NCBI RefSeq assembly: GCF_900167435.1
Contig: NZ_FUWS01000002.1
Location: 483,924-547,923, forward strand
DNA: 64,000 nucleotides
Source: Marinactinospora thermotolerans DSM 45154
GTDB taxonomy: Bacteria > Actinomycetota > Actinomycetes > Streptosporangiales > Streptosporangiaceae
Direction of reading: 5' to 3'
In this document: positions 36,484-45,357 of the stretch, piece by piece
Layout of the letters: each line of letters opens with the position of its first letter
Position numbering within the stretch: position 1 is the first letter of the stretch
Program-made: the position numbers and the translations under genes
Notes under the pieces: model-generated
Database searches by the model: none
Told to the model about the DNA's origin: nothing
What the model saw: the letters and a program-made list of their open reading frames with translations, nothing else

Positions 36484-36718
36484 CTCGTCAGGGTAGGCGC
36501 AGGTGGTGACGGGAAGGGACCGTGGTGGAGGTGGTGCGTGCCGGCGGAAGGCGGGGCCGCGATGGGGGCGGGGTTCCTGCACCTTGTGGGGGACTGGGGG
36601 GAACTATCCCCCGACATGGAAAGATGGACCGGACCAGCAACGGCCGGCCGGAGGAACCGGTGCGGGCCGCCCTCCACGTGGAGGGGATCGGGGATCGAAG
36701 TCGAGGAGTGACAAGGCC

Positions 36719-36988
36719 GTGAGCACGACGATGCCGACCGACGCCCAGCGGTGGCGGTGCACCCAATGCGGGAACCTGACCCGGTTCGACGTGACCCGCA
36801 CCGTCCGTTCGCGGGACTACCTGCACTTCGACCTGTCCGGTGACAGCCGCTTCGAGGAGAGCGAGACGCTGAGCGAGACGGTCGAGCAGGTCCGGTGCCG
36901 TTGGTGCAACGCGGTCGACTCCGTCGAGGTCGTCGACCGTCCGGCGGGCGAGACCGTTGCGGCGGAAGGCCCCGTGGGGCGGGCATGA
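36719..36988 (+). CDS. Small zinc-ribbon-like protein, function unknown
   Basis: An 89-residue protein with two Cys pairs, CTQC and CRWC, likely to bind one zinc. The start is GTG 36719 with GAGGAG and AAGG upstream. Its stop overlaps the ATG of the NYN-domain gene, so the two are translationally coupled and may act together, possibly with nucleic acid. I do not recognise a named family. Confidence 0.78.
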   Translation: MSTTMPTDAQRWRCTQCGNLTRFDVTRTVRSRDYLHFDLSGDSRFEESETLSETVEQVRCRWCNAVDSVEVVDRPAGETVAAEGPVGRA

Positions 36989-38373
36989 GCACCGACTCCG
37001 ACGGGACGGCGGGCGCCGAACCGGAGGACGTCGGGACGTCCGCGCCGGAGCAGTCCTCCCACGCCTCCGGCAACGGCGGGGTACCTCTCGTGCTCCCGGA
37101 GAGCGTGCGGACCCGCGTCATCGACTACGGGTCCGACGTTCTCGGCGGGCTGCCGATCACCGATCTCCCCCCGGTGCTGCGTAGAGTCGCCAAGTTCGAG
37201 CCGCGCAGACGGGCCCGGCTCGCCGGCCCGCAGATCGCCGCCCAGTTGGAGACGGACGCGACGTTTCGTGGACGGGTCGCCGAACGCATGGAGGCGGTCT
37301 GGCCCGAGCTGACCGAAGGGCTGCGCAAGGGGGTGGTGCCCCCCGCCGCCGATCCGGTGACGGTCGCCGCGGCCGCCTATCTCATCCGCCCTGACGGCTG
37401 GGTCGACGTCGTCAACCGGGTCAACAGCGAGTTGGAGCGGCGAGCCAGCGCCAAGGAGGCCGACGAGGCGGCCGAGACCATCGCCGAGCTCCGCCGTCAG
37501 ATCGGCGAGCTCAAGGACGAACACCGTGACGAGGTGATCCGGCTCCGCGCCGAACTACGGGAGCAGCGCGGCGAGATCGCCGAGTTGCGCCGGCGGATCC
37601 ACGCCGAGCGACAGCGGGCCAAGGAGGCGATCGGCCGCGCCGAGCAGGCGATCGCCGAGGCCGCGGACCGTAGCGGCAACGCCGCGGGACAGGTCAGCGC
37701 GGTGGAAGCGGAGAACCGGCGGCTGCGCAACCGGCTGGCCGCCGCCGAGGCCCAGGTGGACAACGCCCGCCGCGCCGCCCGCGCGGGGCGCAGCGCCGAA
37801 GAGGCGCGGCTGCGGGTCCTCGTCGACGTGCTGCTGGACGCGGCGCACGGGCTGCGTCGCGAACTGGCGCTGCCCACGTCCATCGAGAGCCCGGCGGACC
37901 TGGTGGCCGGCGGGGCGCGCGGGCGGACCCCCATGACGGGAGGGCTGCCCACGGACGATCCCGCCCTGATCGACCAGCTGCTCACCATGCCGCGCGTCCA
38001 TCTCCTGGTCGACGGCTACAACGTCACCAAGACGGGCTATGGCACGCTCCCCCTGGCCGATCAGCGCACCCGGCTGATGGCCGGCCTCGAGGGGTTGGCG
38101 AGCCGTACCAAGGCCGAGATCACGTGCGTCTTCGACGGGGCGGAGGTCGACCTCCCGCCCGTGCAGTCCGGCCAGCGACGGGTGCGCCTGTTGTTCAGCG
38201 AGCCGGGGGAGACCGCCGACGAGCTGATCATCCGGCTCGTCCGGGCCGAACCCTCGGGACGGCCCTTGGCGGTGGTCACCTCCGACCGGGAGATCGTGTC
38301 CGCGGTCCGGCGCGAGGGGGCCCACGCGGTGCCCTCGGCGCTGCTGCTGCGCCGCCTGGACCCCTCGGCTTGA
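36985..38373 (+). CDS. NYN-domain (YacP-like) putative RNase with coiled coil
   Basis: A 462-residue protein. The N-terminal part (about 25-150) is unassigned; a coiled coil rich in Glu/Arg/Ala spans about 155-265; the C-terminal NYN/PIN-like domain (about 335-455) has acidic motifs LLVDGYNV, CVFDGAE and VTSDREIV, as in YacP/Rae1-type ribosome-associated RNases. The start overlaps the zinc-ribbon gene. RNA cleavage is inferred from the fold. Confidence 0.85.
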   Translation: MSTDSDGTAGAEPEDVGTSAPEQSSHASGNGGVPLVLPESVRTRVIDYGSDVLGGLPITDLPPVLRRVAKFEPRRRARLAGPQIAAQLETDATFRGRVAERMEAVWPELTEGLRKGVVPPAADPVTVAAAAYLIRPDGWVDVVNRVNSELERRASAKEADEAAETIAELRRQIGELKDEHRDEVIRLRAELREQRGEIAELRRRIHAERQRAKEAIGRAEQAIAEAADRSGNAAGQVSAVEAENRRLRNRLAAAEAQVDNARRAARAGRSAEEARLRVLVDVLLDAAHGLRRELALPTSIESPADLVAGGARGRTPMTGGLPTDDPALIDQLLTMPRVHLLVDGYNVTKTGYGTLPLADQRTRLMAGLEGLASRTKAEITCVFDGAEVDLPPVQSGQRRVRLLFSEPGETADELIIRLVRAEPSGRPLAVVTSDREIVSAVRREGAHAVPSALLLRRLDPSA

Positions 38374-38593
38374 GAGGCCCGGCCGCGCGGGAGCACGCGG
38401 TGTGGGCGGGGTGGCGGGCGCCGGCAGGTCACGATTGCAGCGTGGTCTTTCGCCTCCTGACGGACACGGATGCGGACATCAGGGCGCCGTCTGACCGAAA
38501 GCGGCCAGGTGGGCGGGGTCGGCTCCCGAGGTGGAGGGCTGCGGTGACACCTCTGGGACGACTGTGTCCGCCGTTACAAGTGCCCTGTTGTGG

Positions 38594-38622
38594 TTGAGCC
38601 CGGTGGGGTCGTCCGCTAGGTT
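38594..38622 (+). promoter_or_regulatory. Candidate promoter of first NlpC/P60 gene
   Basis: TTGAGC (38594-38599), 17-base spacer, TAGGTT (38617-38622). The predicted leader is about 230 bases. The rest of the gene-free stretch 38374-38860 is GC-rich and I recognise no riboswitch in it. A very similar promoter precedes the second NlpC/P60 gene. Confidence 0.6.
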
Positions 38623-38860
38623 CTATCCGGAGCTTGATCGCTTCCGCGCCGCAGTGGCGGACTCGTGGTAGCCCGACCGCGCGCGGGAGGTTCGCCCGAT
38701 CGTGCGGGAGCACGTGGTCGTGCTGCCGCGTCAACGACCCCCCACGCACGGGACGGCGGTTCCCCCGCCGCCTGGCTCGCGTGCGCCGTGATCGCTGGCG
38801 CCGACCCCTCGCCCATCCCCACTCCCGCAGCGGACTTTGATGAAGGAGCGTGTACCGCCC

Positions 38861-39865
38861 ATGACTGACAACGGTGGTCGGCGCACGGCCCGCCGGATCG
38901 TCACCGGTCTCGGAGTCGTGGCCGCAGGAAGCATCATCCTGCCGTCCGGCATCGCCCACGCCGAGCCGGAGCAGACGCAGGAGGAGGCCGAGCAGAGGCT
39001 CGCGGAACTCCAGGAAGAGGCCGACAGCGTAGTCCAGGACTACAACCAGGCCAAGGAGGACTACGACGCCGCCAAGAAGAAGGTCGACGAGCTCGAGAAG
39101 CAGGTCGGCGACGAGGAGGACCGCTACAACGAGCTGCGTGACAAGGTCGCCCAGTTCGCCAGCGCGGCCTACCAGGGAACCGACGTCGGGTCGACGACCA
39201 ACATCCTGGCCAGCGACGACCCCTCCGACATCCTCGACCAGTCGGCCGACATCGGCTACCTCTCCGAGAGCCAGCAGGCCGAGCTGGAGGAGTTCGCCGG
39301 TTCCTCCGAGCGCCTCATCAAGCTGAAGCAGGAGGCCGAGGACGCCCTGAAGGAGGCCGAGGAGCAGAAGGAGGAGGCCGAGGAGAAGAAGGACGAGGTC
39401 GAGGAGAAGATCGCCGAGCAGGAGGAGCTGCTCGCGCAGTTCCCCGGCGCCGACCCGACCGACGACGGTTCCGTCGACTCCTCCGGGGGAGCCACCTACA
39501 CGGGGTCGGCCTCCGGCAGCGCGGCCACCGCTCTCGACTTCGCCTACGCCCAGATCGGCAAGCCCTACGTCTGGGGCGGTGCCGGTCCGGACGGTTTCGA
39601 CTGCTCGGGTCTGACCATGCGCGCCTGGGGGGCGGCCGGCGTGAGCCTGCCGCGCACCACCTACGGCCAGGCCGAGGTCGGCCAGCGGGTCAGCCGGGAC
39701 GCTCTTCAGCCGGGCGACCTGCTCTTCTTCAGTGACCTGGGGCACGTCGGCATGTACGTCGGCAACAACCAGATGGTCCACGCCCCGCGTACCGGCAAGA
39801 ACATCGAGATCACGTCGCTGGCGGGCTACTGGGACGGTCAGTACCAGTTCGCCGTCCGCCCCTAG
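38861..39865 (+). CDS. Secreted NlpC/P60 peptidoglycan endopeptidase, first copy
   Basis: A 334-residue cell-wall hydrolase. A signal peptide ends near GIAHAEP, followed by a long coiled-coil region (about 35-190, Glu/Lys rich) and a C-terminal NlpC/P60 domain with catalytic DCSGLT Cys, GHVGMY His and a further polar residue. RipA/Rv2190c-like architecture: the coiled coil probably autoinhibits or binds FtsEX-like partners. The start is set at ATG 38861; AAGGAG lies 12 bases upstream, and ATG 38837 is an alternative. Confidence 0.92.
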   Translation: MTDNGGRRTARRIVTGLGVVAAGSIILPSGIAHAEPEQTQEEAEQRLAELQEEADSVVQDYNQAKEDYDAAKKKVDELEKQVGDEEDRYNELRDKVAQFASAAYQGTDVGSTTNILASDDPSDILDQSADIGYLSESQQAELEEFAGSSERLIKLKQEAEDALKEAEEQKEEAEEKKDEVEEKIAEQEELLAQFPGADPTDDGSVDSSGGATYTGSASGSAATALDFAYAQIGKPYVWGGAGPDGFDCSGLTMRAWGAAGVSLPRTTYGQAEVGQRVSRDALQPGDLLFFSDLGHVGMYVGNNQMVHAPRTGKNIEITSLAGYWDGQYQFAVRP

Positions 39866-39905
39866 CGTTCGTCCCGTCGACCGGGACGAGTGAGATTGTT
39901 CGCCT

Positions 39906-39943
39906 CGCCGCCCGGGCCACGGTCTGCCGTGGCCCGGGCGGCG
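39906..39943 (+). terminator. Terminator after first NlpC/P60 gene
   Basis: A 17-bp perfect stem (39906-39922 with 39927-39943), TCTG loop, 41 bases past the stop. It shows the two paralogues are separate transcripts. Confidence 0.9.
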
Positions 39944-40003
39944 TCGTCGTCAAGGGGACGGGGTGCTCCTTGCAGGAAAAATGGGGCTAACGTAACGAAT
40001 TGG

Positions 40004-40033
40004 TTGAGACCAGTCCTGGAGATGCACTAGGGT
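40004..40033 (+). promoter_or_regulatory. Candidate promoter of second NlpC/P60 gene
   Basis: TTGAGA (40004-40009), 18-base spacer, TAGGGT (40028-40033). Tandem TAACG repeats lie just upstream at about 39988-39997. The predicted leader is about 265 bases, GC-rich and without a riboswitch I can recognise. Confidence 0.6.
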
Positions 40034-40302
40034 TCATCGCCGAGTGAGGTCGTCTTCTCGCCATCACCAGGATGGCGGCGGCCACTCCCGCCGAACTCCG
40101 CGCTCCACTCGCTAACTCACCCGAGGCGCGGAGACCGAGGGAGCCCAGCCCCCGCGCGACACCCCCGCCCGACCGGGCCGCGCGCCAGGGTGGCTCCCGG
40201 GAAACCCCCGCGCCCGTCGGTCAGTCCGCGGCGCCGGACTCCCCACCGAAGCCCCGTGCTCGGCCGGTAGGCGGATGACTGGGAGAAAGGTGTGCCACAA
40301 CC

Positions 40303-41352
40303 GTGGATGAACGCCATGATCGTGGCTCTTATCGCCGCCACCTGGCGTCGGTCGGCTTCATCGCCGCCGGCGCCCTGATCCTCACCCCCGCGGTCGCCCA
40401 CGCCGACCCCACGGCGCAGGACGTGCAGGAGGAGATCGAGCAGCTCGAGCGGGACTTCTCGGCACTCAACGAGGAGTACAACCAGGCCAAGCAGGACCAC
40501 GACGCCGCGCAGAAGAAGCTCGAGGAGATCCAGGACGACCTCGAGGAGACCGACGAAGGGCTCGCCGCCCTGCGCGATGACGTCCGCATCCTGGCCAGCT
40601 CCGCCTACAGCGGCGTGGACTACGGCTCACCCGCCTATCTGCTCGGTTCACAGGGGCCGGAGCAGGTCCTCCGGCAGTCGGCCGACCTCGGCTACCTCTC
40701 CAGCAGCCAGCAGGCCAGCCTGGAGCGCTACTCCTCGGAGAAGGACAAGCTCGCCAAACTGGAGGCCGAGGCCCAGCAGATCGAGCAGGAGGCCGCGGAC
40801 AAGCTCGCCGAGGCCGAGGAGGCCAAGGAGGAGGGCGAGGCGAAGATCGCCGAGCAGGAGGAGCTGCTCGAGCAACTCACGGCCGAAGAGCAGGAGGCGG
40901 CCACCGCCAACCTGGGCTCCACCTCGTCGGGCTCGGCGTCCTCTTCATCCTCCTCGTCCTCCGGCGGCGGCGCCTCCTACACGGGTTCGGCCTCCGGTAA
41001 CGCCCGAGTGGCGCTGGACTTCGCCTACGCCCAGATCGGCAAGCCCTACATCTGGGGCGGCAACGGCCCCGACGGCTACGACTGCTCCGGCCTGACCAAG
41101 GCGGCCTGGGCGCAGGCCGGCGTCAGCCTCCCCCGCACCTCACAGGAGCAGTTCCACGCCGGGACCCGGGTCTCCTGGGACCAGCTCCAGCCCGGCGACC
41201 TGATGTTCTTCTACGGCTCCTCGCCCACCCACGTCGGCATGTACGCCGGCAACGGCAAGATGGTGCACGCCTCCACCTCGTCCAAGCCCATCGGCGAGGT
41301 CACGCTCAACGACTACTACCGCAGCGAGTTCGTCGGCGGCGTGCGTCCCTAG
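40303..41352 (+). CDS. Secreted NlpC/P60 peptidoglycan endopeptidase, second copy
   Basis: A 349-residue paralogue of the preceding hydrolase with the same order: signal peptide (ending near VAHADP), coiled coil (about 40-200), Ser/Gly-rich linker (about 205-228) and NlpC/P60 domain with DCSGLT and THVGMY. The catalytic domains share TGSASG, ALDFAYAQIGKPY and GVSLPRT, pointing to tandem duplication. GTG start; the AAAGG site is about 14 bases away, so the start is less certain. Confidence 0.92.
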   Translation: MDERHDRGSYRRHLASVGFIAAGALILTPAVAHADPTAQDVQEEIEQLERDFSALNEEYNQAKQDHDAAQKKLEEIQDDLEETDEGLAALRDDVRILASSAYSGVDYGSPAYLLGSQGPEQVLRQSADLGYLSSSQQASLERYSSEKDKLAKLEAEAQQIEQEAADKLAEAEEAKEEGEAKIAEQEELLEQLTAEEQEAATANLGSTSSGSASSSSSSSSGGGASYTGSASGNARVALDFAYAQIGKPYIWGGNGPDGYDCSGLTKAAWAQAGVSLPRTSQEQFHAGTRVSWDQLQPGDLMFFYGSSPTHVGMYAGNGKMVHASTSSKPIGEVTLNDYYRSEFVGGVRP

Positions 41353-41380
41353 CCGCGGCCGCCTCCCACAGCGGACGACA

Positions 41381-41428
41381 GGGCCTTCCGGGCCGGGTGC
41401 AGGGTTGGATCCGGCGTCCGGAGGGCCC
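41381..41428 (+). terminator. Probable terminator after second NlpC/P60 gene
   Basis: An 11-bp stem with one G-T pair (41381-41391 with 41418-41428), with further inner GC pairing, 29 bases past the stop. Confidence 0.6.
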
Positions 41429-41491
41429 TTCGGCGTCCACGCGCCCCCTCGCCCCGTGGGAACCGGAGCGGGCTGCTCCTAGACTGCCCCC

Positions 41492-42646
41492 GTGGCCCGA
41501 ACGCTGATCATCACCAACGACTTCCCGCCCCGCCCCGGTGGAATCCAGGCATTCGTGCACGCGCTGGCGCTGCGCCGGCCGCCCGGTTCCGTGGTGGTCT
41601 ACTGCTCCTCCCCGGCGCGCCGGCCCGGCGCGCGTGGTTGGCGCGATCCCGAGGCGTTCGACCTGCGCCAGCCCTTCCCGGTCATCCGGGAGCGCACCTC
41701 GGTGCTGTTGCCCACCCCGGGCGTGCTGCGCCGGGCCCGTTCCATCGCCCGGCTGGAGGAGTGCGACTCGGTCCTCTTCGGTGCCGCCGCCCCGCTCGGG
41801 CTGCTGGCCGGCGGGCTGCGCCGAACCGGAGCGCGGCGCATCGTCGCGCTGACCCACGGACACGAGGCGGGCTGGGCGGCGCTGCCGGGTGGCAGGGAAC
41901 TGCTGCGGCGGATCGGCGAGCAGACCGACGTCCTGACCTACCTGGGTGAATACACGCGCACCCGGCTGGCCCGCGCGCTCACCCCCGAGGCCGCGGCGCG
42001 CATGCGCCATCTGGCGCCGGGCGTGGACGTGGACCGGTTCCGGCGCGGGGCGGGGGGCGCGTGGGTGCGGGAACGGTACGGGCTGGGGAACCGACCGGTC
42101 GTGGTGTGCGTGTCGCGGCTGGTGCCCCGCAAGGGGCAGGACACGCTGCTGCGGGCCTGGCCCCGGGTGCTCGCCGAGGTGCCCGAGGCGGCGCTGCTGA
42201 TCGTGGGGGGCGGCCCTTACCGGTCCCGGCTGGAGCGGTTGGCCCAGGAGCTGGGGGTGGATCGGTCGGTGCGCTTCACCGGGTCGGTTCCCTGGGAGGA
42301 GCTTCCCGCCCACTACGACGCCGGTGACGTGTTCGCGATGCCGTGCCGTACCCGCAACGGGGGCCTGGACGTCGAGGGCCTGGGGATCGTCTACCTGGAG
42401 GCGTCGGCGACCGGGTTGCCGGTGGTCGCGGGGGACTCGGGTGGGGCCCCGGACGCGGTCGAGGAGGGGGAGACCGGTCACGTGGTCGACGGCACGCGCC
42501 CCGGCCCCACCGCGCGCGCTGTGGTCCGGCTGCTGCGCGACCCCTCGGCCGCCAGGGAGATGGGGGAGCGCGGCCGGGCCTGGGTGGAGAAGGAGTGGAG
42601 CTGGGACCGGGCCGCGGCCCGGCTGGGGGAACTGCTGGAGGGGTAG
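41492..42646 (+). CDS. pimB: GT4 mannosyltransferase PimB
   Basis: GDP-mannose-dependent alpha-(1-6)-phosphatidylinositol monomannoside mannosyltransferase, second mannosylation of PIM lipids at the cytoplasmic membrane face. The 384 residues have the GT-B fold: N-terminal FPPRPGGIQ acceptor loop, and C-terminal donor motif EGLGIVYLEASATGLPVVAGDSGGAPD. The position next to NlpC/P60 and fadD15 genes matches Rv2188c. GTG start. Confidence 0.93.
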   Translation: MARTLIITNDFPPRPGGIQAFVHALALRRPPGSVVVYCSSPARRPGARGWRDPEAFDLRQPFPVIRERTSVLLPTPGVLRRARSIARLEECDSVLFGAAAPLGLLAGGLRRTGARRIVALTHGHEAGWAALPGGRELLRRIGEQTDVLTYLGEYTRTRLARALTPEAAARMRHLAPGVDVDRFRRGAGGAWVRERYGLGNRPVVVCVSRLVPRKGQDTLLRAWPRVLAEVPEAALLIVGGGPYRSRLERLAQELGVDRSVRFTGSVPWEELPAHYDAGDVFAMPCRTRNGGLDVEGLGIVYLEASATGLPVVAGDSGGAPDAVEEGETGHVVDGTRPGPTARAVVRLLRDPSAAREMGERGRAWVEKEWSWDRAAARLGELLEG

Positions 42647-42692
42647 GGCGGGGGCGGCCGGTGCGCGTCTCCTCCACCGACCGCCCCGTGGA

Positions 42693-44489
42693 TCAGCCCC
42701 CGTAGATCTCCTCGATCTCACGCTCGAACTGCCGGGCCACCACGTGCCGCTTCACCTTCAGCGACGCGGTGAGCTGGCCGCCCTCCTCGGTGAAGTCCAC
42801 CGGCAGGATCTTGAACTTGCGGACCGATTCGGCGCGGGAGACGGCCTTGTTGGCGTTGTCGACCGCCTGCTGGACCGCGGCGACCAGGTCGGGGTCGGAG
42901 ATGAGCGAGGCGAGCTCCCCCTCCTTGCGGTTCTGCTTCTTCCAGAACTCCAGGGCCTCGGCGTCCAAGGTGATCAGGGCGGACACGAAGTTGCGGTTGT
43001 CGCCGACGACCATGCACTGGCTGACCAGCTCGTGGCCGCGGATGCGGTCCTCGATGACGGCCGGGGCGACGTTCTTGCCCCCGGCGGTCACGATGATCTC
43101 CTTCTTGCGGCCGGTGATGCGGATGTAGCCGTCCTCGTCGAGCGAGCCGAGGTCGCCGGTGCGGTACCAGCCGTCCTCGTCGAAGGCCTCGGCGGTCGCC
43201 TTGGGGTTGCCCCAGTAGCCGCGCATGACGTGGTCGCCCTTGATGAGCAGCTCGCCGTCCTCGCCGATCCGCACCGAGACGCCGGGGAAGGGCGGGCCGA
43301 CCGTGCCGATCTTGTTGGCGTCGGGGCTGTTCACGGCGGTCGGGGCCGAGGTCTCGGTCAGCCCGTACCCCTCGATGATCGTCAGCCCGACACCCCGGAA
43401 GAAGTGCCCCAGCCGCTCGCCCAGCGCGGACCCGCCGGAGACCGCGTAGCCGGCCCGGCCTCCCACGGCCGCCAGGATCTTGCCGTAGACCAGTTTGGCG
43501 AACAGGGCGTGCTTGAGCTTGAGCAGCAGTCCGGGGCCGCCGGAGTCGAGGGCGCGGCTGTAGGCGATCGCGGTCTCGGCCGCGGCGTGGAAGATCTTTC
43601 CCTTGCCCTCGGAGACGGCCTTCTGCTCGGCCTTGGTGTAGACCTTCTCGAAGACCCGCGGCACGGCCAGCAGGAACGTCGGCCGGTACACGCCGAGGGT
43701 GTCGATGAGTTCGGGGCCGGTGGTGGGGAAGTGGCCGAGCACCGTCTTGGACTCGATGCAGCCGACCTGGATGATGCGCGCGAAGGAGTGGGCGAGCGGC
43801 AGGAAGAGCAGTGTCGAGCGCCCCTCCACCGTGAAGACCTCCCGAAGCGGCCCCTCGATGATGTTGAGGATCGTGAACAGGAGGTTGCGGTGGGTCAGCT
43901 CACAGCCCTTGGGGCGTCCGGTGGTGCCGGAGGTGTAGACGAGCGTCGCGAGATCGTCGGCGCTTCCCGCGCGACGGCGCTCCTCCACGACCGCCCCGTC
44001 GATCTCGCCGCCCGAGGCGGTGAACTCCTTCAGCCCACCGTCCTCGATGCGCCACACCGAGGTGAGGGAGGGGAGGTCGGCGCGTACCGCCTCGACCCGG
44101 TTCTCGTGCTCGGCGGTCTCGACGAACACGGCGACGCAGCCGGAGTCGCCGAGGATCCACTGGACCTGCTCCTCGGAGGAGGTCTCGTAGATGGGGACGG
44201 TCACACCGCCCACGGCCCACACGGCGTAGTCGATGGCGGTCCACTCGTAGCGGGTGCGTGACATCAGGCCGACGCGGTCGCCGTGCCCGACGCCGGCGGC
44301 GATCAGGGCCTTGGCGATGGCGGTCACCGTGGCGCCGAACTCCCCGCAGGTCACGTCGTGCCACTGCCCCGACTCCAGACGCCGGAGCATGACGGTGTCA
44401 GGCTCCTGCGCGGCGCGCGCGAAGACGGTGTCGGTCAGACGCGCGTCGGTAGGGATCTCGACCTTTATTGGACGGCTGTACTCGCGCAC
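42693..44489 (-). CDS. Long-chain acyl-CoA ligase, FadD15-like
   Basis: Adenylate-forming enzyme activating fatty acids to acyl-CoA. It is 598 residues long, with P-loop-like YTSGTTGRPKGC, the adenylate motif GYGLTETSA, YRTGDLG, and GRKKEIIVTAGGKNV near the C-terminal hinge. The start is GTG 44489 with AGGAG 8 bases upstream; upstream in-frame codons are not family-like. Synteny to fadD15 (Rv2187) supports the name. Confidence 0.93.
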   Translation of the reverse strand: MREYSRPIKVEIPTDARLTDTVFARAAQEPDTVMLRRLESGQWHDVTCGEFGATVTAIAKALIAAGVGHGDRVGLMSRTRYEWTAIDYAVWAVGGVTVPIYETSSEEQVQWILGDSGCVAVFVETAEHENRVEAVRADLPSLTSVWRIEDGGLKEFTASGGEIDGAVVEERRRAGSADDLATLVYTSGTTGRPKGCELTHRNLLFTILNIIEGPLREVFTVEGRSTLLFLPLAHSFARIIQVGCIESKTVLGHFPTTGPELIDTLGVYRPTFLLAVPRVFEKVYTKAEQKAVSEGKGKIFHAAAETAIAYSRALDSGGPGLLLKLKHALFAKLVYGKILAAVGGRAGYAVSGGSALGERLGHFFRGVGLTIIEGYGLTETSAPTAVNSPDANKIGTVGPPFPGVSVRIGEDGELLIKGDHVMRGYWGNPKATAEAFDEDGWYRTGDLGSLDEDGYIRITGRKKEIIVTAGGKNVAPAVIEDRIRGHELVSQCMVVGDNRNFVSALITLDAEALEFWKKQNRKEGELASLISDPDLVAAVQQAVDNANKAVSRAESVRKFKILPVDFTEEGGQLTASLKVKRHVVARQFEREIEEIYGG

Positions 44490-44551
44490 GTGGTCAGCTC
44501 CTGGACGATACGGGTTCGACGAGGGAACGTGAGGACGGTAACAAGTTCTGC

Positions 44552-44563
44552 TACCGGCCGGTA
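44552..44563. promoter_or_regulatory. Perfect 12-base palindrome upstream of the acyl-CoA ligase gene
   Basis: TACCGGCCGGTA lies 63 bases upstream of the ligase start, in an AT-richer part of the 371-base divergent gap (44490-44860). It has the form of a TetR-family operator, plausible for fatty-acid control, but no regulator gene is nearby. The remainder of the gap shows no gene. Confidence 0.45.
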
Positions 44564-44860
44564 AAACCGGCTTCTCTTTGGTATGGGATAGTGATCCTGG
44601 ACCAGACCGCGGTGCGCGGCCGGAGCCGGAGGCTCTGTGCCTGGAAAAGCCAAGTATGCACCGGTAGGGTGCTGCGGAAGCACAGATGAGCGGGTTACGC
44701 GCTGGTAGGCGACGAGCGCCACGTTCCCTGACCGACGGAACCGTTTCTCCCGCCCCACCCTGAAACCCTCCGGGGTTCCCCCTGGTTTCCCGCCCGCGTG
44801 GAACTCCCGGCGCCATCGTCCGGTTAACGTGACAGGAGACCGACGAACAGGCAGGTGACC

Positions 44861-45262
44861 ATGGCACAGCCGAACCGCGACCCCGCGCCCTCCTCCGAGC
44901 TCATCGACGAGGCGTTGCGCCTGGTGGACGCGTTGCAACGGAAGCTGATCATCGCCGGTGTGCGGCGAGGCGTCACCAACGTCGTCTCCACCCCGCCACC
45001 TCCCAAGGGCGACGTGTGGGAGCAGGCCGTGGCCGAGCAGACCCGGCGCGATGAGCCGCCCCTGGACCAGGTCATCGACATCGTGCGGACCGCCGCCCCC
45101 CAGGTCGTCGGGCATCTCGGCCGGGCCGGGTCGGTTCTCGTGGGCGCGGTCGGCCAGGCCTGGGACGTCTTCGAGCGCGCCCGCGAACAGGCCGAGCGGG
45201 AGCGCCGCAACGGCTCCGCGCGCCCGGACGGGTCACGGGGCGGGGCCGACGGCCACCACTGA
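44861..45262 (+). CDS. Small protein upstream of glucokinase (SCO2127-position)
   Basis: A 133-residue charged soluble protein: helical N-terminus (SSELIDEALRLVDALQRKLIIAGVRRG), then VIDIVRTAAPQVVGHLGRAGSVLVGAVGQAWDVF and a basic tail. It sits directly before glkA, as SCO2127 does in Streptomyces, where that gene has been linked to glucose kinase function and carbon catabolite repression. Homology to SCO2127 is inferred from position and size class only. ATG 44861; an upstream GTG is possible. Confidence 0.7.
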   Translation: MAQPNRDPAPSSELIDEALRLVDALQRKLIIAGVRRGVTNVVSTPPPPKGDVWEQAVAEQTRRDEPPLDQVIDIVRTAAPQVVGHLGRAGSVLVGAVGQAWDVFERAREQAERERRNGSARPDGSRGGADGHH

Positions 45263-45357
45263 ACCGGGGCGCTGGTTTAATCCAATGGTTTACTCCATTC
45301 GAGCGCCCGGGAAACCCCGGGCAGCGCGCCCGGACATGAGGTGAAAAGGAGCCGTCC

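Noticed and set aside
38623-40302. Possible c-di-AMP (ydaO-type) riboswitch in the NlpC/P60 leaders
   Set aside because: Cell-wall hydrolase genes in actinobacteria often have one, so I looked, but the conserved core segments are not present in order; only a short CGCTAACTC resemblance at about 40108 was found.
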